A stretch of 32,100 nucleotides of DNA from NCBI RefSeq assembly GCF_001043915.1, contig NZ_LABX01000295.1, forward strand, positions 1-32,100, read 5' to 3'. Made by a program: the position numbers and the translations under genes. Shown here in pieces: positions 23,831 to 30,966 of the stretch; position 1 is the stretch's first letter, and each line of letters starts with the position of its first letter. This DNA is from Methylobacterium aquaticum. GTDB lineage: Bacteria; Pseudomonadota; Alphaproteobacteria; Rhizobiales; Beijerinckiaceae. Under the pieces are notes generated by a model. It was not told the origin of the DNA and searched no databases. It worked only from the letters and a program-made list of their open reading frames with translations.

Positions 23831-23852
23831 CCTTCCCCCCGCGGGGGGAGGG
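23831..23852 (+). terminator. GC hairpin after the patatin gene
   Basis: The self-complementary CCCCCCGCGGGGGG with T/A and C/G extensions forms a stem of at least 7 pairs starting 17 bases after the stop codon, followed by TTC. It fits a transcription terminator in a GC-rich genome. Confidence 0.55.
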
Positions 23853-23936
23853 TTCAGATGCGTGTCGCCCAGACCTTTCCAGCCAGTCGACTTGACGCCC
23901 TAAAATATTAGTGCACCAATGGATGGAAAGCACGGA

Positions 23937-23954
23937 GTGATCCGTAGCGATCAC
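23937..23954. promoter_or_regulatory. Possible operator upstream of the ABC importer
   Basis: Inverted repeat GTGATC-6-GATCAC, 38 bases before the binding-protein ATG and just after an AT-rich patch (AAAATATTA at 23902-23910). The spacing suits a regulator site in the leader, but there is no adjacent regulator gene. Confidence 0.35.
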
Positions 23955-23991
23955 GGGCCGGCAGAGCCCGCGTGCCGCAAACGGGGGAAAC

Positions 23992-25167
23992 ATGACGATC
24001 ACACGCCGCACAGCGGTCGCGGGCCTCGCGGCCGGGACCGGCCTCGCCCTGTCCGGGCGGGCCTGGGCGCAGCTTCCCCTGCCGACATCGCCCGTCGTCG
24101 TCACGGTGGTGGACGTGGCGGGCAACCTCGCTCTGACCCAGAAGGCGATCGAGACGTATCGCCGGGCAAAGCCCGGCATCGTCTCGCGCTTCGCCTTCAC
24201 CAAGGCGCCGGCGCCGGAACTGCCCTCGAAGCTCAAGGCACAGCAGGCGGCCGGCCGGGTCGACATCGACCTCGTGCTCACCGGCACCGACGGCATCGCC
24301 GCCGGCATCGAGCAGGCGCTCTGGATCGACCTGAAGCCCTATGCCGGCCAGCTGCCGAAGCCCGGCGACATCTACCAGCCGGCCGCGCTCCGCCTGAACG
24401 GCCTGGCGCAAGGCCAGGGCCTCTGCGTCGCCTGGTACCCGTCGGGCCCCCTGATCGAGTACATGCCCGAGCGGGTGAAGACGGTGCCGACGACAGCCGA
24501 AGAGCTGTTGGCCTGGGCGCGCCAGAACAAGGGCAAATTCATGTATGCCCGCCCGGCCAATTCCGGGCCCGGCCGCACCTGGATCATGGGCCTGCCCTAC
24601 ATCCTCGGCGACAAGGACCCGACCGAACCGGACAAGGGCTGGGACAAGACCTGGGACTACCTCAAGGCGATCGGCGAGACGGTCGATTACTATCCGGGCG
24701 GCACCTCGCAGACGATGAAGGAGCTGGGCGAAGGCAGCCGCGACATCATCGTCTCGACCACCGGCTGGGACATCAATCCCCGCGTGCTCGGCGTGGTGCC
24801 GGCGGAGGCCAAGGTCGGGACGCTGAAGAACTTCCGCTGGGTGGCCGACGCCCATTACATGGCGGTGCCAAAGGGCGTGCCGGACGAGAAGCTCGCAGTC
24901 ATTCTCGACCTGATGGCCTTCCTGCTCCAGCCGGCGCAGCAGGCCTATACCTATGACGAGGGCTACTTCTATCCCGGCCCCGCCGTGAAGGGCGTCACCC
25001 TCGACATGGCTCCGCCGGAGAGCCGCGCGGCGCTCAAGGAATTCGGCCGGCCGGACTACGACCGGATGATCGCCGAGACCCCGATCGAGATGCCGCTCGA
25101 CCCCGACAAGCTGGTGGTGGCCTTCCGCCGCTGGGACGAGCAGGTCGGCTCCGGAAAGAAGCGATAG
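23992..25167 (+). CDS. ABC importer periplasmic substrate-binding protein (Tat-exported)
   Basis: A protein of 391 residues. The N-terminus MTITRRTAVAGLAAG carries a twin-arginine motif (Arg5-Arg6) followed by a hydrophobic stretch, with cleavage likely after AWA (residue 26). The mature protein belongs to the extracellular solute-binding family 1 type (VVVTVVDVAGNLALTQKAIETY start, DLVLTGTDGIAAGI, YPGGTSQTMKELGEGS, HYMAVPKGVPDEK), as in polyamine, phosphonate and iron importers. The ligand cannot be assigned. It is the first gene of a complete importer operon (ATPase and two permeases follow). The 157-base gap to the ATPase contains a hairpin. Confidence 0.92.
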   Translation: MTITRRTAVAGLAAGTGLALSGRAWAQLPLPTSPVVVTVVDVAGNLALTQKAIETYRRAKPGIVSRFAFTKAPAPELPSKLKAQQAAGRVDIDLVLTGTDGIAAGIEQALWIDLKPYAGQLPKPGDIYQPAALRLNGLAQGQGLCVAWYPSGPLIEYMPERVKTVPTTAEELLAWARQNKGKFMYARPANSGPGRTWIMGLPYILGDKDPTEPDKGWDKTWDYLKAIGETVDYYPGGTSQTMKELGEGSRDIIVSTTGWDINPRVLGVVPAEAKVGTLKNFRWVADAHYMAVPKGVPDEKLAVILDLMAFLLQPAQQAYTYDEGYFYPGPAVKGVTLDMAPPESRAALKEFGRPDYDRMIAETPIEMPLDPDKLVVAFRRWDEQVGSGKKR

Positions 25168-25210
25168 CCATTCCCGCCTGATCAGTTTGCTCCGTCACAA
25201 GTCGCGGGAT

Positions 25211-25234
25211 CCCCTCTCCCGTCTGGGAAAGGGG
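25211..25234 (+). promoter_or_regulatory. Intercistronic hairpin between binding protein and ATPase genes
   Basis: Arms CCCCTCTCCC and GGGAAAGGGG pair at 9 of 10 positions around the loop GTCT. No T-run follows. In many ABC operons such a stem protects the binding-protein mRNA and lowers expression of the membrane components; that role is inferred here from position. The 157-base gap also has repeated GATC-rich words. Confidence 0.45.
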
Positions 25235-25324
25235 CGGCGCGCCAAGACTTGATCGACCTGATCTGGCGGAAGCCGACACGGCGCGATCGGAGCCAAAAGG
25301 TCCGAAGCGGCAGGGAGATCACGA

Positions 25325-26392
25325 ATGACGCTGTCTGATCGGGCGCCGCAGGACTTGTGCTTGAGCGGCCTGAGCCGCCGGTTCGGCGCGATGACCGCCC
25401 TCGACGGGCTCGACCTGACGATCAGGGGCGGCGAGTTCGTCGCCCTCCTGGGGCCCTCCGGCTGCGGCAAGTCGACGGCACTCAACTGCATCGCCGGGCT
25501 CCTGCCGCTCACCGGCGGGTCGATCCATCTCGGCGAGCGCCGCATCGACCGGCTGAAGCCCGAGGAGCGCGGCTTCGGCATGGTGTTCCAGAGCTACGCG
25601 CTGTTCCCGCACATGAACGTGGCGAAGAATGTCGGCTTCGGCCTCGCCATGCGGGGCATCAAGGGTGAGGCGGCGGCGCGCCGGGTCGAGGACGCGCTGG
25701 CGCTGGTGCGGCTGCAATCGCAGGCGGGCAAGCTCCCGGGCCAGATGTCCGGCGGCCAGCAGCAGCGCGTCGCCATCGCCCGGGCAATCGTGATCGAGCC
25801 GCCGGTGGTGCTGATGGACGAGCCCTTGTCGAACCTCGACGCCAAGCTGCGCCTGGAGATGCGGGCCGAGATCCGCCGCATTCACGACGCCATCGGGTCG
25901 ACCACCATCTACGTCACCCACGACCAGGACGAGGCCCTGTCGATGGCCGACCGGATCGTGGTGATGCGCGACGGGCGCATCCGCCAGGTCGGCACGCCGG
26001 AAGACCTCTACGAGCGCCCGGCCCATCCGGACGTCGCCGACTTCATGGGTTTTCGCAATCGCCTGCACGGGCGCGCGGTCGCGGTCGACGGCGACCGGGC
26101 CGAGGTCGAGATCTGCGGCACCCGCCTCGCCGGCACCCTGCGAGAAGCGGTCAGCCCCGGCGCCCCCGCGGTCGCGGCGATCCGCCCCGAGGACCTGACC
26201 CTCGCGGCCGACGGCCTGCCGGCCCGGGTCGCCAGCGTCGAGTATCGCGGCCGGGCCTTCTTCGGCACCGCCGTGGCGCAGGACGGGACCGAACTGTTCT
26301 TCCGCTCCGACCGGGCGGTGGCCCAGGACGAGCTGCTGCACCTCGCCGCCGCCTCGCCCCGGGTCCTGGTCTTTCCCGGGGAGGCGGCGTGA
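25325..26392 (+). CDS. ABC importer ATPase (PotA/MalK-like, with TOBE domain)
   Basis: A protein of 355 residues that powers the importer. Walker A GPSGCGKS (43-50), Q-loop Gln89 in VFQSYALFPH, signature MSGGQQQRVAIARA (from 141), Walker B VVLMDEPLSNLD (161-172) and switch His199 in VTHDQ are all present. After about residue 240 comes a TOBE-type regulatory domain (VAAIRPEDLTLAADG, VEYRGRAFFG). The ATG at 25325 has GGGAG about 9 bases upstream. Its stop overlaps the GTG start of the first permease (GTGA), indicating translational coupling. Confidence 0.95.
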   Translation: MTLSDRAPQDLCLSGLSRRFGAMTALDGLDLTIRGGEFVALLGPSGCGKSTALNCIAGLLPLTGGSIHLGERRIDRLKPEERGFGMVFQSYALFPHMNVAKNVGFGLAMRGIKGEAAARRVEDALALVRLQSQAGKLPGQMSGGQQQRVAIARAIVIEPPVVLMDEPLSNLDAKLRLEMRAEIRRIHDAIGSTTIYVTHDQDEALSMADRIVVMRDGRIRQVGTPEDLYERPAHPDVADFMGFRNRLHGRAVAVDGDRAEVEICGTRLAGTLREAVSPGAPAVAAIRPEDLTLAADGLPARVASVEYRGRAFFGTAVAQDGTELFFRSDRAVAQDELLHLAAASPRVLVFPGEAA

Positions 26393-27312
26393 CCTCGGCC
26401 TCGCTCCCCAAGGCCGCGCCGGCCTCGGGCCGGGACGAGGCGCCGCCGCTCTCGGTGCGGTTGGCCGCCCGCGGCCTCGACGGCACCACGCTCCTGGTGC
26501 TGCCGGCTTTCCTCGCGATCCTCGGCCTGTTCGTCTATCCCTTCGCCTACGGGCTGGTGCTGTCGGTGCAGCCGAAAGCCGGGGCGTGGTGGGCGAACTA
26601 CGCCCGGTTCTTCGCCGACCCGTTCCTCTCCGACACCATCGCGGCGACCCTGCGCCTCGCGCTCCCGGTCACCGTGCTCAACCTCGTGCTGGCGGTGCCG
26701 ATCGCCTTGCGGGTGCGGCTGATGCGCCACCAGCGCCTGCTCACCACGATCCTGGTCCTGCCGATCACGCTGGGCACCGTGCTGGTGGCGGAGGGCCTGT
26801 TGAACTTCCTCGGGCCGCAGGGCTGGTTCAACCGCGTGCTGGTCTGGCTCGGGGTGATCGGCAGCCCGCTCAAGCTCACCAACAATTACGGAGGCGTGTT
26901 CGCCTCGCTCCTCATCACCGGCTTCCCGTTCGCGTTCCTGCTCACGCTCTCCTCGGTCACCGGCATCGATCCGGCGCTGGAGCAGGCGGCGGCGGCCCAT
27001 GGGGCCAATGCCTGGCAGCGGTTCACGCGGGTGATCCTGCCGCTGATCCTGCCCGGCCTCGCGGTGACCTTCTGCCTGTCCTTCGTCCAGGCTTTCTCGG
27101 TGTTTCCGTCCGCGGTGCTGCTCGGCGCACCGGCCGGCGCCACGCGGGTGATCTCGATCGCGGCCTACCAGGCGGCGTTCGAGGACTACGACTATTCGCT
27201 CGCCTCAGCGATCGCGATGATCATGGGGGCGGTCCAGCTCGCCATCGTGGCGGCGGTGCTGTGGGGGCGCAGCCTGCTCTATACCGGCCCGGTCGGAGGC
27301 ACCAAGGGATGA
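26389..27312 (+). CDS. ABC importer permease 1 (PotB-like)
   Basis: A membrane protein of 307 residues with about six helices, starting with LLVLPAFLAILGLFVYPFAYG. The EAA loop that contacts the ATPase is EQAAAAHGANAWQRFTRVILPLILPG in the last third, with the conserved Gly. The start is a GTG overlapping the ATPase stop, and the gene ends by overlapping the ATG of the second permease (ATGA). The length and topology fit the polyamine/iron/phosphonate class of two-permease importers. The ligand is unknown. Confidence 0.92.
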   Translation: MTSASLPKAAPASGRDEAPPLSVRLAARGLDGTTLLVLPAFLAILGLFVYPFAYGLVLSVQPKAGAWWANYARFFADPFLSDTIAATLRLALPVTVLNLVLAVPIALRVRLMRHQRLLTTILVLPITLGTVLVAEGLLNFLGPQGWFNRVLVWLGVIGSPLKLTNNYGGVFASLLITGFPFAFLLTLSSVTGIDPALEQAAAAHGANAWQRFTRVILPLILPGLAVTFCLSFVQAFSVFPSAVLLGAPAGATRVISIAAYQAAFEDYDYSLASAIAMIMGAVQLAIVAAVLWGRSLLYTGPVGGTKG

Positions 27313-28151
27313 TCCGCGACACCGGCCCCGGCTCGCGCCTGTGGCGGATGGCGGTCTGGGCCGTCACGCTGCTGTTCTGCCTCAACCTCCTGGCGATGAT
27401 CGCCGCGGTGGTGCTCAACTCCTTCGCCACGCGCTGGCTCGGCACCTGGCTGCCGCTCGGCTTCACCACCCGCTGGTACGCCGCATCCTGGGACGAGTTC
27501 CAGCTCGGCGACGTGCTGGTGGTGACCTTGCAGGTGGTGTTCCTGGTGGTGCTGGTTTCAGGGCTCCTCGGGGTCACGGCGGCCTACGCGCTGGCGCGGC
27601 GCGACTTCCCGGGCAAGCGGCTGGTGATGCTGGTCTTCCTGCTGCCGCTGCTCGTCCCGCCGATCACCTACGGCATCCCGCTCGCCACCGTGCTCTACCG
27701 GGCGGGCCTGGCCGGCACGCTGTGGGGCGTGGTGCTGGCCAACCTCGTCCCGAGCATCCCGTTCGTGGTGCTGGTGATGATCCCGTTCATCGAGCAGATC
27801 GACCCGCGCATCGAGGCGGCGGCCCGGGTTTTCGGCGCCGGCACGGGCCAGCTCTTCCTGCGGGTGCTGCTGCCGCTGCTGATCCCCGGCATCCTGGCCG
27901 CCCTGCTGCTGGTGCTGGTGCGAACCATCGCGATGTTCGAGCTGACCTTCCTGGTCGCCGGGCCGACGAGTCAGACGCTGGTGGTGGCGCTCTATTACGC
28001 GGTCTTCGCCGCCGGCGTGCGGGCCGGGCAGTCGATCGACGCCATGGCGGTGGTCTACATGGCGGTGACGCTGGTCTGGCTGGTGATCGCGCTGCGCTTC
28101 GTCAACCCGACGCAGATCGTGGCGAGGGCGAAGCAGCAGGGGGCGTCGTGA
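27309..28151 (+). CDS. ABC importer permease 2 (PotC-like)
   Basis: A membrane protein of 280 residues and the second half of the heterodimeric channel. Helices start at AVTLLFCLNLLAMIAAVVLNSF; the EAA loop is EAAARVFGAGTGQLFLRVLLPLLIPG, with the conserved Ala-Gly pattern. Its ATG overlaps the stop of permease 1, so ATPase, permease 1 and permease 2 are a single coupled unit. No enzyme or regulator gene follows that would hint at the ligand: the next gene is an AT-rich orphan. Confidence 0.93.
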   Translation: MIRDTGPGSRLWRMAVWAVTLLFCLNLLAMIAAVVLNSFATRWLGTWLPLGFTTRWYAASWDEFQLGDVLVVTLQVVFLVVLVSGLLGVTAAYALARRDFPGKRLVMLVFLLPLLVPPITYGIPLATVLYRAGLAGTLWGVVLANLVPSIPFVVLVMIPFIEQIDPRIEAAARVFGAGTGQLFLRVLLPLLIPGILAALLLVLVRTIAMFELTFLVAGPTSQTLVVALYYAVFAAGVRAGQSIDAMAVVYMAVTLVWLVIALRFVNPTQIVARAKQQGAS

Positions 28152-28283
28152 GGGTGGGCGTCTGCGGGGGCTCCTATTCCGGGCTTGGAACGGGCGAGGC
28201 TTGAGGACCAAGTCCGGTCAGTTTGGCAGGGAGAATGTCCAGAAGAGGAGAATTACAGGCATTCCAAGCCTTTATCTTTGAAC

Positions 28284-28724
28284 ATGATCGATCGAAACGC
28301 ACGAAACCAAGCGGCCAACCTTGTCGAAGGGTATTGGGCAGGAAAAATATCGAACGACGATCTAGATGATGCTTGGCCAAACAGCAAGGATCGCGGTGTT
28401 GTGGCAGTTTTTGGTTTCATGTGGACTCTTTATGACGATTTAAAAACTCATTTTGTGCACCAAGAAGATGTCGACAATGTGAAATTAAATTGTATTGTCA
28501 AAAATTGTGTAGAATTTTTGCGATCAGATGATGAATATACTTGGCCGCATTCGGCTGTAATTTACGGAAATGTGCGGTATTCACGTTGGGCAGTCATTGT
28601 ATCCTTGGGTCTGCTGGGATGGTGTAATAGATTGGCGGCTGCGCGTGAACGTCGTTACTGGAATGAGATGCACGCTCACGGCGATGTCGAGGCTTGGCCT
28701 TTCACGGTGAAGCGGGTCCGCTAA
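28284..28724 (+). CDS. AT-rich orphan gene, unknown function
   Basis: A soluble protein of 146 residues from the chosen ATG (MIDRNARNQAANLVEGYW); the open frame reaches back to a TTG at 28185, but the upstream part has GC-rich, unlike codon use. The body is acidic with many Asp/Asn/Trp (NDDLDDAWPNSKDRGV, FMWTLYDDLKTHFV, EYTWPHSAVIYG) and one weakly hydrophobic segment, WAVIVSLGLLGW. Similar proteins occur as stand-alone hypotheticals in scattered bacteria; I know of no function. Codons are clearly AT-rich compared with the flanking importer and methyltransferase genes, a sign of transfer. The stop codon TAA is made by the TA target duplication plus the first base of the adjoining MITE. Confidence 0.7.
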   Translation: MIDRNARNQAANLVEGYWAGKISNDDLDDAWPNSKDRGVVAVFGFMWTLYDDLKTHFVHQEDVDNVKLNCIVKNCVEFLRSDDEYTWPHSAVIYGNVRYSRWAVIVSLGLLGWCNRLAAARERRYWNEMHAHGDVEAWPFTVKRVR

Positions 28725-28951
28725 GCAGATTTCGCAAAAATGGCAACTGGATTTGCGGCAAAGATCTTGCGCCAAGCAGATGAATAAGCGGTCGAAGCGT
28801 CGACGTGCTCACGGTACACGACAACACGGTTCGTCTGGAGTTCAGTTCCTTCCCACCCGCGACCTCAGGATGAGGTTGCGGGTGGGAGAGCCCCGCTGCG
28901 GCAGGATTCACGCCACTGTCGGTACCGTGGGCGTGCCAACGCAAGTCTGCT
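28724..28951 (-). mobile_element. IS630-type MITE, 228 bp, opposite orientation
   Basis: It begins AGCAGATTT and ends AAGTCTGCT, with TA on both sides (28722-28723 and 28952-28953) inside C...G, so the empty site reads CTAG. Its right end with flank (28934-28954) is the exact inverse of 14822-14842, and its left end with flank (28721-28735) the exact inverse of 14912-14926. The inside is unrelated to the 99-bp element apart from the ends and contains a very strong hairpin. It has no coding capacity. Confidence 0.7.
28852..28886. repeat. Very strong 16-bp hairpin inside the MITE
   Basis: Arms CCCACCCGC-G-ACCTCA and TGAGGT-T-GCGGGTGGG pair with only a G-T wobble, leaving a 3-nt loop GGA. The core ACCTCAGGATGAGGT matches the CCTCATCCTGAGG palindrome class common in Bradyrhizobium and Methylobacterium genomes. 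Confidence 0.6.
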
Positions 28952-29021
28952 TAGGGGGCGACGACAGCAGCCCCCTCGCGGAGCCAAGCCGATCAGGTTC
29001 CGGCCCGAGAAATCGTTACCC

Positions 29022-29669
29022 TCATCCCCGGAACCGCCACACCCCCGTCCGCTTGATCTCGGCATCCTCCAGCGCCCGGGTCACCGGAACCTCGTAGGTG
29101 GCGACGGCGTCCAGCCGGTCCTTCGGCAGGTAGGCCCGGCCGGGATCGCCGAGCAGCACCCGCGCGCCGCGGGCATGAAGCCCCGCCAGCCAGTCCCCGA
29201 CCCGCGCGGCGAGGTCGCGCTCGTAGAAGATGTCGGCGGCGAGCACGCAGTCCCAGCCGTCGTCGCGGCCGATCAGGTCGGCTCTTGTCGCGGTGATGCG
29301 GTCGGCGACGCCGTTCTCCGCCGCGTTGAGGCCGATCGCCGCGAGCGCGAAGGGATCGAGGTCGCTCGCCTCGACCGAGGCCGCGCCAGCCAGCGCCGCC
29401 GCGATGCCGACGAGGCCGGAGCCGGAGGCGAAGTCGAGCACCCGGGCGCCCGCCACCGTCTCGGGATGCTCCAGCACGTAAGCCGCGAGCGCCTGGCCGC
29501 CGGCCCAGGCGAAGGCCCAGAACGGCGGCGGCAGGCCGATCGCGCCCAATTCCTCCTCGGTGCGGCCCCACAGCTCCGTCGCCTCGTCGGCGACGTGCAG
29601 GCGGATCGCCGGGGCGTGCGGCACCGGGCGCAAGGCGGTATGGGTGCGGATGAACGCGACCGGGTCCAT
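29022..29669 (-). CDS. Class I SAM methyltransferase, ETFB lysine methyltransferase type (METTL20-like)
   Basis: A protein of 215 residues. The entry loop LPPPFWAFAWAGGQALAAYVL, motif I VLDFASGSGLVGIAAALAGA, the acidic VEASDLDPFALAAIGLNAAENG, and the post-motif DCVLAADIFYERDLAARV are those of the bacterial METTL20 group, which trimethylates lysines of the electron-transfer flavoprotein beta subunit. The D-x-F-Y-E motif is the substrate-lysine site of the seven-beta-strand lysine methyltransferases. It is cytosolic. Its ATG overlaps the stop of the GT4 gene (TGATG), so the two are coupled in translation although no functional link is known. Confidence 0.85.
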   Translation of the reverse strand: MDPVAFIRTHTALRPVPHAPAIRLHVADEATELWGRTEEELGAIGLPPPFWAFAWAGGQALAAYVLEHPETVAGARVLDFASGSGLVGIAAALAGAASVEASDLDPFALAAIGLNAAENGVADRITATRADLIGRDDGWDCVLAADIFYERDLAARVGDWLAGLHARGARVLLGDPGRAYLPKDRLDAVATYEVPVTRALEDAEIKRTGVWRFRG

Positions 29670-30820
29670 CAGGCAAGCTCCGCGTAGAGCCGGACCACGC
29701 GCTCCGTCACCGCCGCCTCGGTGAAGCCGCCCTCGACGATGCGGGCCCGGGCCGCCGCACCCATCCGGGCGACGAGGGCGGGGTCGGCGGCGAGCCGCAC
29801 CATGGCGGCGGCCAGCGCCCGCGGATCGTCCGGCGGCACGACCAGACCCTCGATCCCGTCCCGCACCAGGGTCCGGCAGCCCGGCACGTCGGTGGTGAGG
29901 ATCGCCCGTCCGCTGGCGGCGGCTTCGAGCAGCGCCCGCGGCAGCCCCTCGCCGCCCCGCGAGGGCAGGCAGGCGACATGGGCTTGGCTCAACGCCGCGG
30001 CGACGTCGCCGGTGGCGCCGTGCCAGGCGACGCCGTCCCGCGACCAGTCGCGCAGGGTGGCCTCCGGGATCGCCCGGCGGTTCGACGGGTCGGGGGCGCC
30101 GTAGAGCGCCAGTTCCAGGTTCGCGCCCTCGGCCCTGGCAAGGCGCGCGGCCTCCACCGCGGTATCGACCCCCTTCGACCACAGCATCCGGGCGGTCAGC
30201 GCGATCCGAAGAGGAAGAGGGGGCGGCAGCGGTTGCGGCACCCAGACCTCGGGGTCGATCCCGGCGCCGCCGACCACGGTGACCCGGGGGCTCTCCGGGT
30301 CGAGACCAAGCAGCCGGGCGTCGTCCGGGTTCTCGAACAGGTAGCGGGTGCGGGCGGTCTCCAGGGGGCCGCGGATCAGGAGGCGCAAGGCGCGGCGGGC
30401 GAGGCGCCCGGTCCGGTCCTGGCGGGCGCCGATCAGTCCGAGGCCGGTCAGCGCGTAGACCCGGGACGGGATGCCGGCGAGCGTCGCCGCCGCGCCGCCG
30501 ATCAGGATGCCGCGCAGCGCGATGCCGTGGACGATGTCGGCCTTCAATGCCTTCAGGATCGCCGCGAGCTGTCCGGCGGCGTAGCCCGCCGCCATCGGGT
30601 TGAGGCTCGACCGCTCGGCCTCGAGCGCCACCACCCGGGCGCCGGTCGCCGCGATGGCATCGCGATGCGCCCGCACGCGGGTGACGACCGAGACGTGGTA
30701 GCCGGCCGCCACCGCGGCGCGGGCCATCGGCAGGAAATGCGAGGCGAAGAACCAATCCTCGGTGACCACGACGGCGATATGCGCCCGTCTGTCCCCCCGG
30801 CTCGCGTCCTGTGGCTGCAC
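29669..30820 (-). CDS. Glycosyltransferase family 4
   Basis: A GT-B fold protein of 383 residues. The N-terminal Rossmann domain (VVVTEDWFFASHFLPMARAAVAAGYHV, IVHGIALRGILIGGAAATLAG) binds the acceptor. The C-terminal domain has LRIALTARMLWSKGVDTAVEAARL (G-x-x-x-x-K-G-x-x), and the donor-binding block LPSRGGEGLPRALLEAAASGRAILTTDVPG with the E-x7-E arrangement. It transfers a sugar from a nucleotide donor; the product is probably a lipid or polysaccharide (inference). It is divergent from the topoisomerase gene 146 bases away and overlaps the methyltransferase gene downstream by one base. Confidence 0.92.
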   Translation of the reverse strand: MQPQDASRGDRRAHIAVVVTEDWFFASHFLPMARAAVAAGYHVSVVTRVRAHRDAIAATGARVVALEAERSSLNPMAAGYAAGQLAAILKALKADIVHGIALRGILIGGAAATLAGIPSRVYALTGLGLIGARQDRTGRLARRALRLLIRGPLETARTRYLFENPDDARLLGLDPESPRVTVVGGAGIDPEVWVPQPLPPPLPLRIALTARMLWSKGVDTAVEAARLARAEGANLELALYGAPDPSNRRAIPEATLRDWSRDGVAWHGATGDVAAALSQAHVACLPSRGGEGLPRALLEAAASGRAILTTDVPGCRTLVRDGIEGLVVPPDDPRALAAAMVRLAADPALVARMGAAARARIVEGGFTEAAVTERVVRLYAELA

Positions 30821-30966
30821 CCGGTCTCTCCCGCTCGTCGAGGCTCCTCCCTACAGCCTGGCGCCGCGCCGGGATACCGCCGGCCATACTCCAGACCGGT
30901 AGAGGAACCGGGAAGGCGGCGCGCCGGTTGAGTGCGACCTGGAGAGCCCGTGAGGTCGTGACACCC

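Noticed and set aside
23892..23910. TTGACG followed by an AT-rich hexamer as a sigma-70 promoter of the importer
   Set aside because: The spacing between the boxes is under 10 bases, too short for a standard promoter.
26586..27308. Upstream extension of the second permease frame
   Set aside because: Before the ATG at 27309 the frame is a low-complexity shadow of permease 1; the ATGA overlap fixes the start.
28185..28283. TTG-started N-terminal extension of the orphan gene
   Set aside because: The extension has GC-rich flank composition in its first part and no ribosome binding site; similarity-like, AT-rich coding sequence begins near the ATG at 28284.
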